Assembly: GCA_021850345.1 (NCBI GenBank)
Contig: JAJZMN010000186.1
Coordinates: 1 to 11,609, forward strand
DNA: 11,609 nt
Reading direction: 5' to 3'
Source of the DNA: Actinomycetes bacterium
Lineage (GTDB): Bacteria > Actinomycetota > Acidimicrobiia > Acidimicrobiales > RAAP-2
The notes below the pieces were generated by a model, which searched no databases, had not been told where the DNA came from, and saw only the letters and a list, made by a program, of their open reading frames with translations. Positions 1 to 6,791 of this stretch are shown piece by piece. The position numbers and the translations under genes were made by a program. Position 1 is the stretch's first letter, and each line of letters opens with the position of its first letter.

Positions 1-53
1 TCATGGAGGTGGTGGGCGAGGCGACGGGGGGCGCTGTGACGGTGGCGGTGTGA
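1..53 (+). CDS. Possible 3' end of a gene cut by the left edge
   Basis: The frame through position 3 is open from the left edge to a TGA at 51-53. It reads MEVVGEATGGAVTVAV after the partial first codon, and nearly all its third positions are G or C. It could be the C-terminus of an upstream protein. The piece is too short to assign a family, and the G-rich DNA here could give such a frame by chance. Confidence 0.25.
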   Translation, partial: MEVVGEATGGAVTVAV

Positions 54-96
54 CCGATGAGAGGGCCGACGTTCCTGTGGCGACGACAGGTGCCCC

Positions 97-318
97 GTGT
101 CAGACCCTGTGTGGTTGTGGATGTGGACGTGGCCCGTGGCGCAGATGTGGTGCCGGCTGTGGCTGTGGTTGCTGTGGTGCCTGCCAGCCGTGTCGCTGGG
201 GATGTTTTCGGCGGCGGCCGAGCCGGGTCGGACGGGTTGGCTCCCTGTCCCTGTTCCAGCGGACCGGCCCGCCCCTGTCAACGCGCCAAAGACTGCCGGC
301 TCGGCAAGCGCCGTGTAA
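97..318 (+). CDS. Doubtful small Trp-rich hydrophobic ORF
   Basis: A GTG-started frame of 73 codons ends at TAA 316-318. Residues 5-35 are dominated by Trp, Leu, Val and Met (for example WCRLWLWLLWCLP) and would form one hydrophobic helix. The rest is a Pro/Ala-rich tail. Third positions are mostly G, which supports coding. Against it, the Trp run comes from a GTGG/TGTGG-rich low-complexity stretch (about 95-185), no clear Shine-Dalgarno precedes the start, and I recognise no family. It may be a genuine small membrane protein or a by-product of the repeats. No better gene is visible in the first 379 bases. Confidence 0.3.
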   Translation: MSDPVWLWMWTWPVAQMWCRLWLWLLWCLPAVSLGMFSAAAEPGRTGWLPVPVPADRPAPVNAPKTAGSASAV

Positions 319-379
319 ACGACGGGTGCGCCATCCGGCCCGGTGATCCGTCTCGCTCGTCGGCGGGTAAGCGAAAGCC

Positions 380-799
380 ATGAACTGGACGTGGACGATT
401 CGCTCTTCGGATGGCGGGATGAACGGGTTGGAGTTCACCCGCGCGACTACCGCGGGTCGGTTCTCGCGGGTGCTGGTGCACGCCGCACCCGCCCACGCAC
501 AAGTGGAGATCAGAGGCGACGACGACCGGCTCATCGCCCGCGGTGATCTCGAGCGCGAGGGCGAGTACTCGCCGATGACCCTGGTGGAGATCGACGGTCC
601 TCACCTTCGACGGCGAGAGATCTGGCCGGACGACAGCCTCTACGGCGTCCCTGTCATGATCGCCGGGGGAGAAGTGGGACTGCTCGAGCGATGGGAGCAC
701 TCCGACGATCACACCTGGTGGCGCTGGTCCGTCGAGTTCTCGAACCACACCGGGCGCCCCTCCGACTGGGCGCCCCCGGGGCAGGTGCAGCGACGTTGA
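380..799 (+). CDS. Hypothetical protein, 139 aa, Trp-rich
   Basis: The ATG at 380 opens a 139-residue soluble protein with no signal peptide or membrane segment. It begins NWTWTIRSSDGG and contains GVPVMIAGGEVGLLERWEH followed by WWRWSVEFSNHTG near the C-terminus. I associate this layout (an early WTW, a GGEVGLL turn and a Trp-rich strand ending EFSNH) with small uncharacterised actinobacterial proteins, but I cannot name a function. Codon third positions are strongly G/C, supporting a real gene. The ribosome binding site is weak. The gene converges on kynureninase with only 21 bases between the two stop codons. It ends in a short basic tail (GQVQRR). No pathway link to its neighbours is evident. 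Confidence 0.72.
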   Translation: MNWTWTIRSSDGGMNGLEFTRATTAGRFSRVLVHAAPAHAQVEIRGDDDRLIARGDLEREGEYSPMTLVEIDGPHLRRREIWPDDSLYGVPVMIAGGEVGLLERWEHSDDHTWWRWSVEFSNHTGRPSDWAPPGQVQRR

Positions 800-820
800 G
801 CGGCCTCGATCCAAGAAGCG

Positions 821-2043
821 TCAGACGATCGAGCGGGCCGCCTCGACGATCTCGACCGCGCCGTTGAAGACGTCCTCGAAGGAGAGAGCAAGGGGTGAAA
901 GGCCGAACCGGCACAGCGCAGGCGGGCGGAGATCGCCGAGGACTCCGCGCGTCGCTGCGATCTCCAGCAGGGTCGCCGCACGGTCATGGCGAAGGGAGAC
1001 CTGTGCGCCTCTCGCCTCTGCGTGCCGGGGCGATGCAATGTCGAGACCGGGCACTCGAGCAGCTTCGACGACATCGACGAAGAGCTGGCCGAGCGCCTTC
1101 GACTTCGTCCGCACCTGCTCGATGGTGATGTCCTCGAAGACGTCGAGCGCGGCGTCGAGCGCGCTCATCGCCATCACGGGCGGCGTCGAGGTGAGGAACT
1201 TGCGGATGCCGCGCGCCGGCTCCCAAAGGAGATCGAATGCGAACGGCTCGGTGTGGCCGAGCCAGCCGGGCACCGGGTTGTCGAGGGAATCTTGCAGCGC
1301 GCGTCGCACGTACACGAAGCTCGGTGCACCGGGTCCTGCATTGAGGTACTTGTACGTGCATCCGACGGCGAGGTCGACGCCGTTCGCCTCACAACCCACG
1401 GGCACCACACCGACAGAGTGGCAGAGGTCCCACAGGACGACAGAGCCCACGGCGTGTGCGGCCTCGGTGATCTCAGGAAGGTCCAGGAGCGCGCCCGTCC
1501 GAAAGTCGACCTGCGTGAGACAGCAGACGGCGACTTCGCCGCCGAGCTGTTCGAGGGTGGCGACGAGCTCCGACCGGTCGACCACCTCGAGCGTTGCCCC
1601 TGCGCGGCCGACGACACCTGCTGCCACGTAGAGGTCACTCGGGAAGTTGTCATTGGTGGACACGACGACGCGCCGATCCGGGCGAGCGCCGAGCGCTGCA
1701 CCAAGGAGCTTCGTGAGCGCGACCGACGTCGTGTCCCAACCAGCACCTCGCCGGGCTCCGCGCCGATGAGAGGCGCGATGCGGTTGCCGAGCCGCTCCGG
1801 AGCCTCCATCCAGCCCCGGCCGGTCCATCCTGAAGAGAGCGAGGTGCCCCACTCCTCTTCGATCGTCCGTCGTACCCGCTCGCCAGCCGCGGCCGGAAGA
1901 GGTCCGAGCGAATTGCCGTTCAGGTAGATCGTGCCCTGGGGCAGCGAGAACTTGGCGCGTGCGCTGCCGATGGGGTCCTCGGCATCGAGTTGCCTGGCAC
2001 GATCGAGGTTCCAGGTGGAGTGGGTCGGATCGGTTCTCGTCAC
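821..2043 (-). pseudogene. kynU: Kynureninase, full length but frameshifted
   Basis: Kynureninase is a PLP enzyme that cleaves L-kynurenine to anthranilate and alanine in tryptophan catabolism. The first ~103 residues (containing IYLNGNSLGPLP, ending GEVLVG) lie in one frame. The remainder, starting DTTSVALTKLLGAA, lies in another. The break falls at CCC 1735-1737 on the plus strand, where one more C would restore GEVLVGDTTSVAL. Repaired, the protein is about 407 residues, normal for the family. It has the NFPSDLY segment, WDLCHSVGVVP with the cofactor-facing Asp and His, and the PLP lysine in CTYKYLNAGPG (about Lys232). A GTG start at 2043 is chosen because it overlaps the upstream TGA as GTGA; a TTG lies one codon earlier at 2046. 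The lesion is either a homopolymer sequencing error or a recent null mutation. All conserved blocks remain, which favours error or very recent loss. Confidence 0.85.
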
Positions 2044-2388
2044 CAACCACGGATGCTACGCCGACCGGTCGTGACGTCGGCATGCCGGGCCCGACCCCAC
2101 GCCGATCGATTCGTCGCGCCCGATCGCGACTCCCGCGACACCGAGACGTCGTCTCCCGGTCGATCGGGCCGTCGACGCTCTTTCTGCTCGGACTCTTTCG
2201 CCACATGGCCGATGTCGATTGCCACTGGCTCCGCCGGGTGGGCGAGGACGTCGAACGTTGTTTCCGCCGTGCCGGGGACGCGGATGCGGACTTCGACGGT
2301 GCGGTGGCCGACGCCGGGGTGGTCGCTGACGCGTGGTCCGCGTGGGAAGAGGAGGGTCGCGTTCGCCGACCGCCTCGTCGACGAGCAC
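2040..2388 (-). pseudogene. Weak hypothetical ORF upstream of kynU, apparently frame-disrupted
   Basis: The minus-strand frame ending at TGA 2042-2040 has a coding-like stretch with G/C-rich third positions. It includes HRTVEVRIRVPG, TTFDVLAHPAEPVAIDIG and AKESEQKE. Its TGA overlaps the kynU GTG as GTGA, a typical coupled arrangement. The frame has no ATG, GTG or TTG of its own after the preceding gene. A neighbouring frame does: GTG at 2388 with GAGG a few bases upstream, reading VLVDEAVGER. Joining the two needs a single +1 shift around 2340-2360. The final ~35 residues look compositionally random, so the true C-terminus is uncertain. I recognise no family. It could be a small beta-rich protein co-transcribed with kynU, or simply non-coding GC-rich DNA. 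Confidence 0.33.
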
Positions 2389-2421
2389 GATGACCTCGGC
2401 GTGTGACCGGACCGCCGGTCG

Positions 2422-2739
2422 TCAGTTCTCGGTCGGGTCCGTCGGTGCCTGCGGAGGGTGCCCCGGGGAGGGAGACGGGGAGGGAGACGGGGAGGGTGAC
2501 GGGGAGGGCGGGGCCGCCCCCGGGCCGCTCGCTGGTGGCCGCAGCCGCAACAGCGCGACGCCGCACCAGACGATCTCGACGAACCCGAACGGCCATGCAC
2601 CGGACAGGAAGCCGTAGGTGCTCGAGAGCAGGCACCCCAGCGCGAACCCGACGATGTAGATGCGGCCACGCCGCTCCATTGCGTACATCCCCATCATGAA
2701 GGACACGGCGCAGAGCCCGTAGATCGTGACCGCACTCAT
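2422..2739 (-). CDS. Small two-helix membrane protein with Ser-Pro repeat tail
   Basis: The protein has 105 residues if started at the ATG at 2739, which has AAGG about 9 bases upstream. A TTG three codons earlier sits directly against that AAGG and is less likely. Two hydrophobic segments are clear: TIYGLCAVSFMMGMYAM, then a basic MERRGR turn, then IYIVGFALGCLLSSTYGFLSGAWPFGFVEIVWCGVALL, which may form one long or two short helices. This MYAMERRGR...GCLLSSxYGFLSGAWPFG pattern resembles small uncharacterised actinobacterial membrane proteins. The tail is a Ser-Pro repeat (PSPSPSPSPS) encoded by a 12-bp tandem array and is probably a variable cytoplasmic or surface tail. It is transcribed divergently from scoA and lies upstream of the kynU group. 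Function is unknown. Confidence 0.78.
   Translation of the reverse strand: MSAVTIYGLCAVSFMMGMYAMERRGRIYIVGFALGCLLSSTYGFLSGAWPFGFVEIVWCGVALLRLRPPASGPGAAPPSPSPSPSPSPSPSPGHPPQAPTDPTEN
2465..2508 (+). repeat. 12-bp tandem repeat coding for Ser-Pro
   Basis: The unit ggggagggagac occurs at 2465-2476 and 2477-2488, again with one change (t at 2497) at 2489-2500, and as a partial fourth copy at 2501-2508. Read on the minus strand it gives a SPSP run in the tail of the small membrane protein. The 12-bp period keeps the frame when copies are gained or lost. Confidence 0.9.
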
Positions 2740-2849
2740 CGCGTCCAACCTTGCACCACCGCCGTCGCGCCCACGCCTGTGATCCTCGCGCGGAGCAGTA
2801 GCGTGTCTGGACGTGTCGGGTGCTGGGCGATGAGGTTCGAGGAGGGTCC

Positions 2850-3695
2850 GTGGCGCTGAGCAAGGTCGTCGCCACGCCGTCGTCGGCGGTGGCTGACATC
2901 GGCGACGGCGCGTCGTTGGCGGTCGGAGGGTTCGGGTTGTGCGGAGTACCGATCGACCTGATCGACGCGGTCGTGGAGAACGGTGCCACCGGTCTCGAGG
3001 TGGTCTCCAACAATTGCGGTGTCGACGGCTGGGGGCTCGGCCTCCTGCTCGACCAGCACCGAATCGTCCGGGTGACCGGCTCGTACGTCGGGGAGAACAA
3101 GGAGTTCGCCCGCCAGTTCCTCGCCGGCGAGCTCGAGGTCGAGCTCGTACCCCAAGGCACGCTTGCCGAGCGACTGCGTGCGGGCGGATGCGGGATCCCC
3201 GCCTTCTACACGCCCGCGGGCGTCGGCACCCTGATTGCAGAGGGAGGACTTCCCTGGCGTTACGCGCCTGACGGCACCGTCTCGGTCGCCTCGCCGCCGC
3301 GCGAGGTCCGTGAGTTCGACGGCCGGCGGTACGTGCTGGAGCGTGCCATCAGGACCGACTTCGCGCTCGTCCGCGCGAGCCGGGGAGATCCCGCCGGCAA
3401 CCTCGTCTTCGACAAGGCCACCCGGAACTTCAATCCTCTGTGTGCGATGGCAGGCAGGGTGACGATCGCCGAGGTGGAAGAGCTCGTCCCGCTGGGTGCA
3501 CTCGATCCTGTGGCCGTGCACGTGCCGGGAATCTTCGTCCAGCGGGTAGTCCAGGCCGACGTGACCCGGGAGAAGCGCATCGAGAGGCGGACGTCGCGGA
3601 CTCGGTCTGATGCGATCGGAGGCGGCGAAGATGCCCGAGAGGGCGACGACCAAGCTGCACGGGAGGGAGTCGCTGCACGGGAGGGAGTCGGATGA
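2850..3695 (+). CDS. scoA: 3-oxoacid CoA-transferase subunit A
   Basis: This is the alpha subunit of a two-subunit CoA-transferase that moves CoA from an acyl-CoA (typically succinyl-CoA) to a 3-oxoacid such as acetoacetate. The N-terminus has the family signature [20 protein letters not shown], followed by [29 protein letters not shown] and the [13 protein letters not shown]...[12 protein letters not shown] block, then [20 protein letters not shown] near the end. GTG 2850 is preferred because AGGAGG lies at 2840-2845; an in-frame GTG at 2820 lacks this. From 2850 the protein is 281 residues, longer than the usual ~235-250. The excess is a low-complexity charged tail (about 30 residues) containing a duplicated AAREGV. 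Its stop overlaps the scoB start as ATGA. Substrate identity is inferred from context: HMG-CoA lyase downstream releases acetoacetate. Confidence 0.92.
   Translation: MALSKVVATPSSAVADIGDGASLAVGGFGLCGVPIDLIDAVVENGATGLEVVSNNCGVDGWGLGLLLDQHRIVRVTGSYVGENKEFARQFLAGELEVELVPQGTLAERLRAGGCGIPAFYTPAGVGTLIAEGGLPWRYAPDGTVSVASPPREVREFDGRRYVLERAIRTDFALVRASRGDPAGNLVFDKATRNFNPLCAMAGRVTIAEVEELVPLGALDPVAVHVPGIFVQRVVQADVTREKRIERRTSRTRSDAIGGGEDAREGDDQAAREGVAAREGVG
3654..3689 (+). repeat. 18-bp tandem duplication carrying the scoB ribosome binding site
   Basis: The unit gctgcacgggagggagtc occurs exactly twice, at 3654-3671 and 3672-3689. Each copy holds a GGGAGGGAG Shine-Dalgarno-like core. The second copy ends two bases before the scoB ATG, with the purine core about 4 bases from it. 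In the scoA frame it duplicates six residues (AAREGV), so both reading frame and coupling survive. Confidence 0.92.
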
Positions 3696-4363
3696 GCCTC
3701 ACGCATGAGCAGATCGCCGCCCGGGCGGCCATGGACCTTCGCGACGGTGAGTACGTGAACCTCGGCATCGGGATGCCGACCCTCATCTCGAACCATCTCC
3801 CGCCCGGGGTCCACGTCGTGCTGCAAAGCGAGAACGGCATCCTCGGGGTTGGGCCGTACCCCTGGGAGGGCGATGAGGACCCCGACCTCATCAACGCAGG
3901 GAAGGAGACGGTGACCGTCGAGCCGGGCGCATCGTTCTTCGACTCCTCGCTCTCGTTCGGCATGATCCGCGGTGGCCACGTCGATGCGGCCGTGTTGGGT
4001 GCGATGCAGGTCTCGGCTACGGGAGACCTCGCCAACTGGATGATCCCCGGCAAGATGGTGAAGGGCATGGGTGGGGCGATGGACCTCGTGCACGGGGTGG
4101 GACGCGTGATCGTGATGATGGAGCACGTCGCGAAGGACGGGTCTTACAAGATCGTCGACCAGTGCTCCCTCCCTCTCACCGGAGCCAGGGTTGTCGACCG
4201 GATCGTCTCGGACCTCGCGGTCATCGACGTCACGCCCGCAGGCTTGGTGTTGCGGGAGGTCGCCCCGGGTGTCACGGTCGACGATGTCCAGGCGGCCACG
4301 GAGCCGAAGCTGCTGGTGCCGGAGCCACCCGCCACGATCGCGACGGCGGAAGCCAAGGCGTAG
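3692..4363 (+). CDS. scoB: 3-oxoacid CoA-transferase subunit B
   Basis: This is the beta subunit of the CoA-transferase; it carries the catalytic glutamate that forms the enzyme-CoA thioester. The family motif is intact: [19 protein letters not shown], then [14 protein letters not shown], where Glu47 is the nucleophile. [28 protein letters not shown] and [22 protein letters not shown] follow. Length (223 aa) is normal for a separate B subunit. The ATG overlaps the scoA stop (ATGA), and the ribosome binding site lies in the scoA tail repeat. It converges on tetR with a 22-base gap. With scoA it should convert acetoacetate to acetoacetyl-CoA, the last activation step of leucine breakdown. A related 3-oxoadipate or other 3-oxoacid substrate cannot be excluded by sequence. 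Confidence 0.94.
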   Translation: MSLTHEQIAARAAMDLRDGEYVNLGIGMPTLISNHLPPGVHVVLQSENGILGVGPYPWEGDEDPDLINAGKETVTVEPGASFFDSSLSFGMIRGGHVDAAVLGAMQVSATGDLANWMIPGKMVKGMGGAMDLVHGVGRVIVMMEHVAKDGSYKIVDQCSLPLTGARVVDRIVSDLAVIDVTPAGLVLREVAPGVTVDDVQAATEPKLLVPEPPATIATAEAKA

Positions 4364-4389
4364 ACAAAAGGGTAGAGCGGCCCGCCTAC
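4362..4389 (-). terminator. Possible intrinsic terminator of tetR
   Basis: On the minus strand, GTAG-GCG pairs with CGC-CTAC around a GGC loop, with one bulged base (4389-4372). CCCTTTTGTC follows directly. The stem overlaps the tetR stop codon. It is a short hairpin with a modest T tract, so this is tentative. Confidence 0.3.
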
Positions 4390-5039
4390 TCGGTCGTCTT
4401 CACGGCCGCTGACCGCAACGCCGCGTCCGCCATCGCTCGAAGGAGCGCTGCCATCTCTGCACGAGGAAGCCGTGCCGAGTGAGGGGTCGAGTTCATGAGG
4501 CCGAATGCGGCGTGCGCGGCCGCGACCGCCTGCTGGTGACCGCAGCCGGTCAGACGCTCGACGACGTCCGCCCAGACGGAGACGTACTCGTGCTGGAGCG
4601 CACGCACTTCTCGGTTGGCGGGAGCAGGAAGGCTCGCGAGATCCCGCTCTTGAACCGTGATGACATCGGGCTCCTCCAGGGCGAACTCGACGTGGAACTC
4701 GACCAACGCGGCCAGCGCCTGCGCGGCGTCCGTCGCCCCTTCCGCCCGCTTGCGCCCGCCTTCGAGGAGCCGCTCGCTCACGCCGACCAGGAGCTCGGTG
4801 AGGATGTCCTCTTTTGCTCGGAAGTGGCGGTAGAGGGCCGGTCCGGTCACTCCCGCCGCTGCGCCGAGGTCGTCGACGGACACCCCGTGGAAGCCGCGGG
4901 TGGCGAACAGCTGCGCGGCGCACCCGAGGATCTGCTCCCGGCGCCCCCCGAGGCCCGCGGTCTGGGCCCGCGTCTCCGCCTGGCTGGGCGTCTCCGCCTG
5001 GCTCGGCGCCTGTTCCTGATTTGGCGTCCGCGGGCTCAT
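4386..5039 (-). CDS. TetR-family repressor of the branched-chain acyl-CoA cluster
   Basis: The protein has 217 residues from ATG 5039; an in-frame GTG at 5045 is the alternative start. After a disordered, Gln/Pro/Glu-rich N-terminus of about 32 residues, a TetR DNA-binding domain runs from about 33 to 85. It contains REQILGCAAQLFATRGFHGV, then SVDDLGAAAGVTGPALYRHF with the recognition helix, then KEDILTELL. The all-helical remainder would bind the ligand, presumably an acyl-CoA of this pathway. The gene is divergent from the carboxylase beta gene across a spacer of about 50 bases with a perfect palindrome, the usual layout of an autoregulating TetR repressor. The position parallels Rv2506 (BkaR) of Mycobacterium tuberculosis, a TetR repressor beside the same genes. 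Functional equivalence is inferred. The N-terminal extension carries an 18-bp duplication, which is odd for the family. Confidence 0.9.
   Translation of the reverse strand: MSPRTPNQEQAPSQAETPSQAETRAQTAGLGGRREQILGCAAQLFATRGFHGVSVDDLGAAAGVTGPALYRHFRAKEDILTELLVGVSERLLEGGRKRAEGATDAAQALAALVEFHVEFALEEPDVITVQERDLASLPAPANREVRALQHEYVSVWADVVERLTGCGHQQAVAAAHAAFGLMNSTPHSARLPRAEMAALLRAMADAALRSAAVKTTE
4970..5003 (-). repeat. 18-bp period duplication in the TetR N-terminal extension
   Basis: The sequence gcgtctccgcctggct occurs at 4970-4985 and 4988-5003, an 18-bp period. On the minus strand it encodes two AET(P/R)xQ-type blocks in the disordered leader before the helix-turn-helix. Confidence 0.8.
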
Positions 5040-5063
5040 GGGCACGAGAAATGCTAGCGCGCC

Positions 5064-5083
5064 ATGTTAGCGATCGCTAACAT
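5064..5083. promoter_or_regulatory. 20-bp perfect palindrome, probable TetR operator
   Basis: The sequence atgttagcgatcgctaacat is a perfect inverted repeat with no spacer. It lies between the divergent tetR (start 5039 or 5045) and the carboxylase beta gene (ATG 5093). Size and symmetry fit a TetR dimer site. Its outer hexamer reads TAACAT on both strands, matching a TANNNT -10 element in each direction, so bound repressor would cover both promoters. The right-hand TAACAT ends 9 bases before ATG 5093, which would give a leaderless or nearly leaderless mRNA. I see no convincing -35 on either side. A half-site-like atgctagcg at 5051-5059 resembles one arm. Confidence 0.75.
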
Positions 5084-5092
5084 ACCGGCACG

Positions 5093-6787
5093 ATGACCCA
5101 GGTGACCACAGCACCGTTCCCCGTGCTTCGCTCTGCGGCGGACCCCTCGACGGCCGCCTTCGGCGAGAACGCGGCCCGCCACAGAGAGCTCGTCGCAGAC
5201 CTCAGGGCACGCCTCGAGCACGCGGCGCTGGGTGGTCCCGAAGCTGCCCGGCGCCGGCATGTCGAGCGGGGCAAGCTCCTCCCGAGGGAGCGCCTAGCGC
5301 ACCTCTGCGATCCCGGCTCGCCGTTCCTCGAGCTGTCGCCGCTCGCGGCGACGGGCTGCTACGACGATGAAGCCCCCGCGGCAGGGATCATCTGCGGCAT
5401 CGGCCGGATCGCAGGACGTGAGTGCGTCGTCGTCGTCAACGACGCGACCGTGAAGGGCGGCACCTACTACCCCTTGACCGTGAAGAAGCACCTACGGGCG
5501 CAGGAAGTGGCGCTCGCCAACCGCCTTCCCTGCATCTACCTCGTCGATTCCGGGGGCGCCTACCTGCCGCGCCAAGACGAGGTTTTCCCCGACCGGGACC
5601 ACTTCGGACGGATCTTCTACAACCAGGCCACGATGTCCGAGAAGGGCATCGCGCAGATCGCCGCGGTGCTCGGCTCCTGCACCGCGGGCGGTGCCTACGT
5701 CCCCGCCATGAGCGACGAGGCGGTCATCGTGCGGAACCAGGGCACGATCTTCCTCGCCGGCCCGCCGCTCGTGAAGGCGGCGACGGGCGAGGTCGTCTCG
5801 GCCGAGGAGCTCGGCGGCGGCGACCTGCACGCGCGTCGTTCGGGTGTCACCGACCACCTGGCAGACGACGACCGGCACGCACTCGCGATCGTGCGCCAGA
5901 TCGTCTCGACCCTCGGCCCGGGGGGCGCCGGGGGCGCTGGGGGCGCTGGGGGCCCAGGGGGCTCTGGGGGACCCGGGACAGCACGAGCCTCCCGACCCTG
6001 GGAGGTGGAGCCGCCCGAGGACCCGGCACTCGACCCCGGCGAGCTCTACGGGGTCGTCCCGACCGACCTGCGCACTCCCTACGAGGTGCGCGAGGTGATC
6101 GGGCGCCTCGTCGACGGCTCGCGGTTCTTGGAGTTCAAGGCCGAGTACGGGCCGACGCTCGTCTGCGGGTTCGCCCGTGTCTGGGGCCACCCCGTCGGCG
6201 TCGTGGCGAACAACGGGGTGCTGTTCTCGGAATCCGCGCTGAAGGGTGCCCATTTCATCGAGCTCTGCGACCGCCGGTGCATACCCCTCCTCTTCCTCCA
6301 GAACATCAGCGGGTTCATGGTGGGGCGAGACTACGAAGCCGGGGGCATCGCGAAGCACGGGGCCAAGATGGTCACGGCGGTCGCCTGCGCTCGCGTCCCC
6401 AAGCTCACCGTCGTGATCGGTGGCAGCTTCGGGGCCGGCAACTACTCGATGTGCGGCCGCGCCTACAGTCCCCGGTTCCTCTGGATGTGGCCCAACGCCC
6501 GCATCTCGGTGATGGGCGGAGAGCAGGCGGCGTCGGTGCTCGCAACGATCCGGCGTGACCAGGTCGAAGCTCGGGGGGAGCGTTGGAGCGCGCAGGACGA
6601 AGAGGCGTTCAAGATCCCTCTGCGTGCGCAGTACGAAGAACAGGGGAACCCGTACTACTCGACCGCCCGCCTCTGGGACGACGGCGTGATCGATCCGCTC
6701 GACACCCGTCGGATCGTCGGGTTGGGGCTGTCGGCCGCCGCCAACGCGCCACTCGACGACGTCGGCTACGGCGTCTTCCGGATGTGA
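5093..6787 (+). CDS. mccB: 3-methylcrotonyl-CoA carboxylase-type beta (carboxyltransferase) subunit
   Basis: This subunit moves the carboxyl group from carboxybiotin to an acyl-CoA, most likely 3-methylcrotonyl-CoA. The N-terminal carboxyltransferase half has [56 protein letters not shown] and [16 protein letters not shown]. The C-terminal half has [20 protein letters not shown], then [20 protein letters not shown] followed by [19 protein letters not shown]. The last blocks are the methylcrotonyl/geranyl-CoA carboxylase form rather than the propionyl-CoA form. At 564 residues it is about 30 longer than usual, mostly from a Gly/Ala/Pro/Ser linker (275-295) between the halves. No Shine-Dalgarno precedes the ATG, consistent with a leaderless start just after the operator. 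It is the first gene of mccB-mccA-mvaB-dehydrogenase, like accD1 of mycobacteria. A geranyl-CoA carboxylase role is the main alternative. Confidence 0.93.
   Translation: MTQVTTAPFPVLRSAADPSTAAFGENAARHRELVADLRARLEHAALGGPEAARRRHVERGKLLPRERLAHLCDPGSPFLELSPLAATGCYDDEAPAAGIICGIGRIAGRECVVVVNDATVKGGTYYPLTVKKHLRAQEVALANRLPCIYLVDSGGAYLPRQDEVFPDRDHFGRIFYNQATMSEKGIAQIAAVLGSCTAGGAYVPAMSDEAVIVRNQGTIFLAGPPLVKAATGEVVSAEELGGGDLHARRSGVTDHLADDDRHALAIVRQIVSTLGPGGAGGAGGAGGPGGSGGPGTARASRPWEVEPPEDPALDPGELYGVVPTDLRTPYEVREVIGRLVDGSRFLEFKAEYGPTLVCGFARVWGHPVGVVANNGVLFSESALKGAHFIELCDRRCIPLLFLQNISGFMVGRDYEAGGIAKHGAKMVTAVACARVPKLTVVIGGSFGAGNYSMCGRAYSPRFLWMWPNARISVMGGEQAASVLATIRRDQVEARGERWSAQDEEAFKIPLRAQYEEQGNPYYSTARLWDDGVIDPLDTRRIVGLGLSAAANAPLDDVGYGVFRM
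5915..5977 (+). repeat. Gly-rich linker from a 9-bp repeat
   Basis: Tandem, partly degenerate copies of a gggggcgct-like 9-bp unit encode about 21 residues of Gly with Ala, Pro and Ser (residues 275-295 of the carboxyltransferase). The array sits exactly between the two carboxyltransferase half-domains, where length change should be tolerated. Confidence 0.8.
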
Positions 6788-6791
6788 CGCC

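Noticed and set aside
95..185. Repetitive TGTGG/GTGG DNA considered as a CRISPR or regulatory array.
   Set aside because: There is no constant repeat length and no unique spacers; it is simple low-complexity sequence.
2750..2849. Search for a second copy of the TetR palindrome before scoA.
   Set aside because: Only a weak TAGCG fragment is present near 2799; there is no inverted repeat resembling 5064-5083.
821..3160. A 779-codon open frame on the minus strand running from scoA through kynU.
   Set aside because: Only its last ~300 codons match a protein (kynureninase). The upstream part is low-complexity Arg/Ser/Pro/Thr sequence antisense to scoA and out of frame with the small membrane protein, which is typical of GC-rich DNA.
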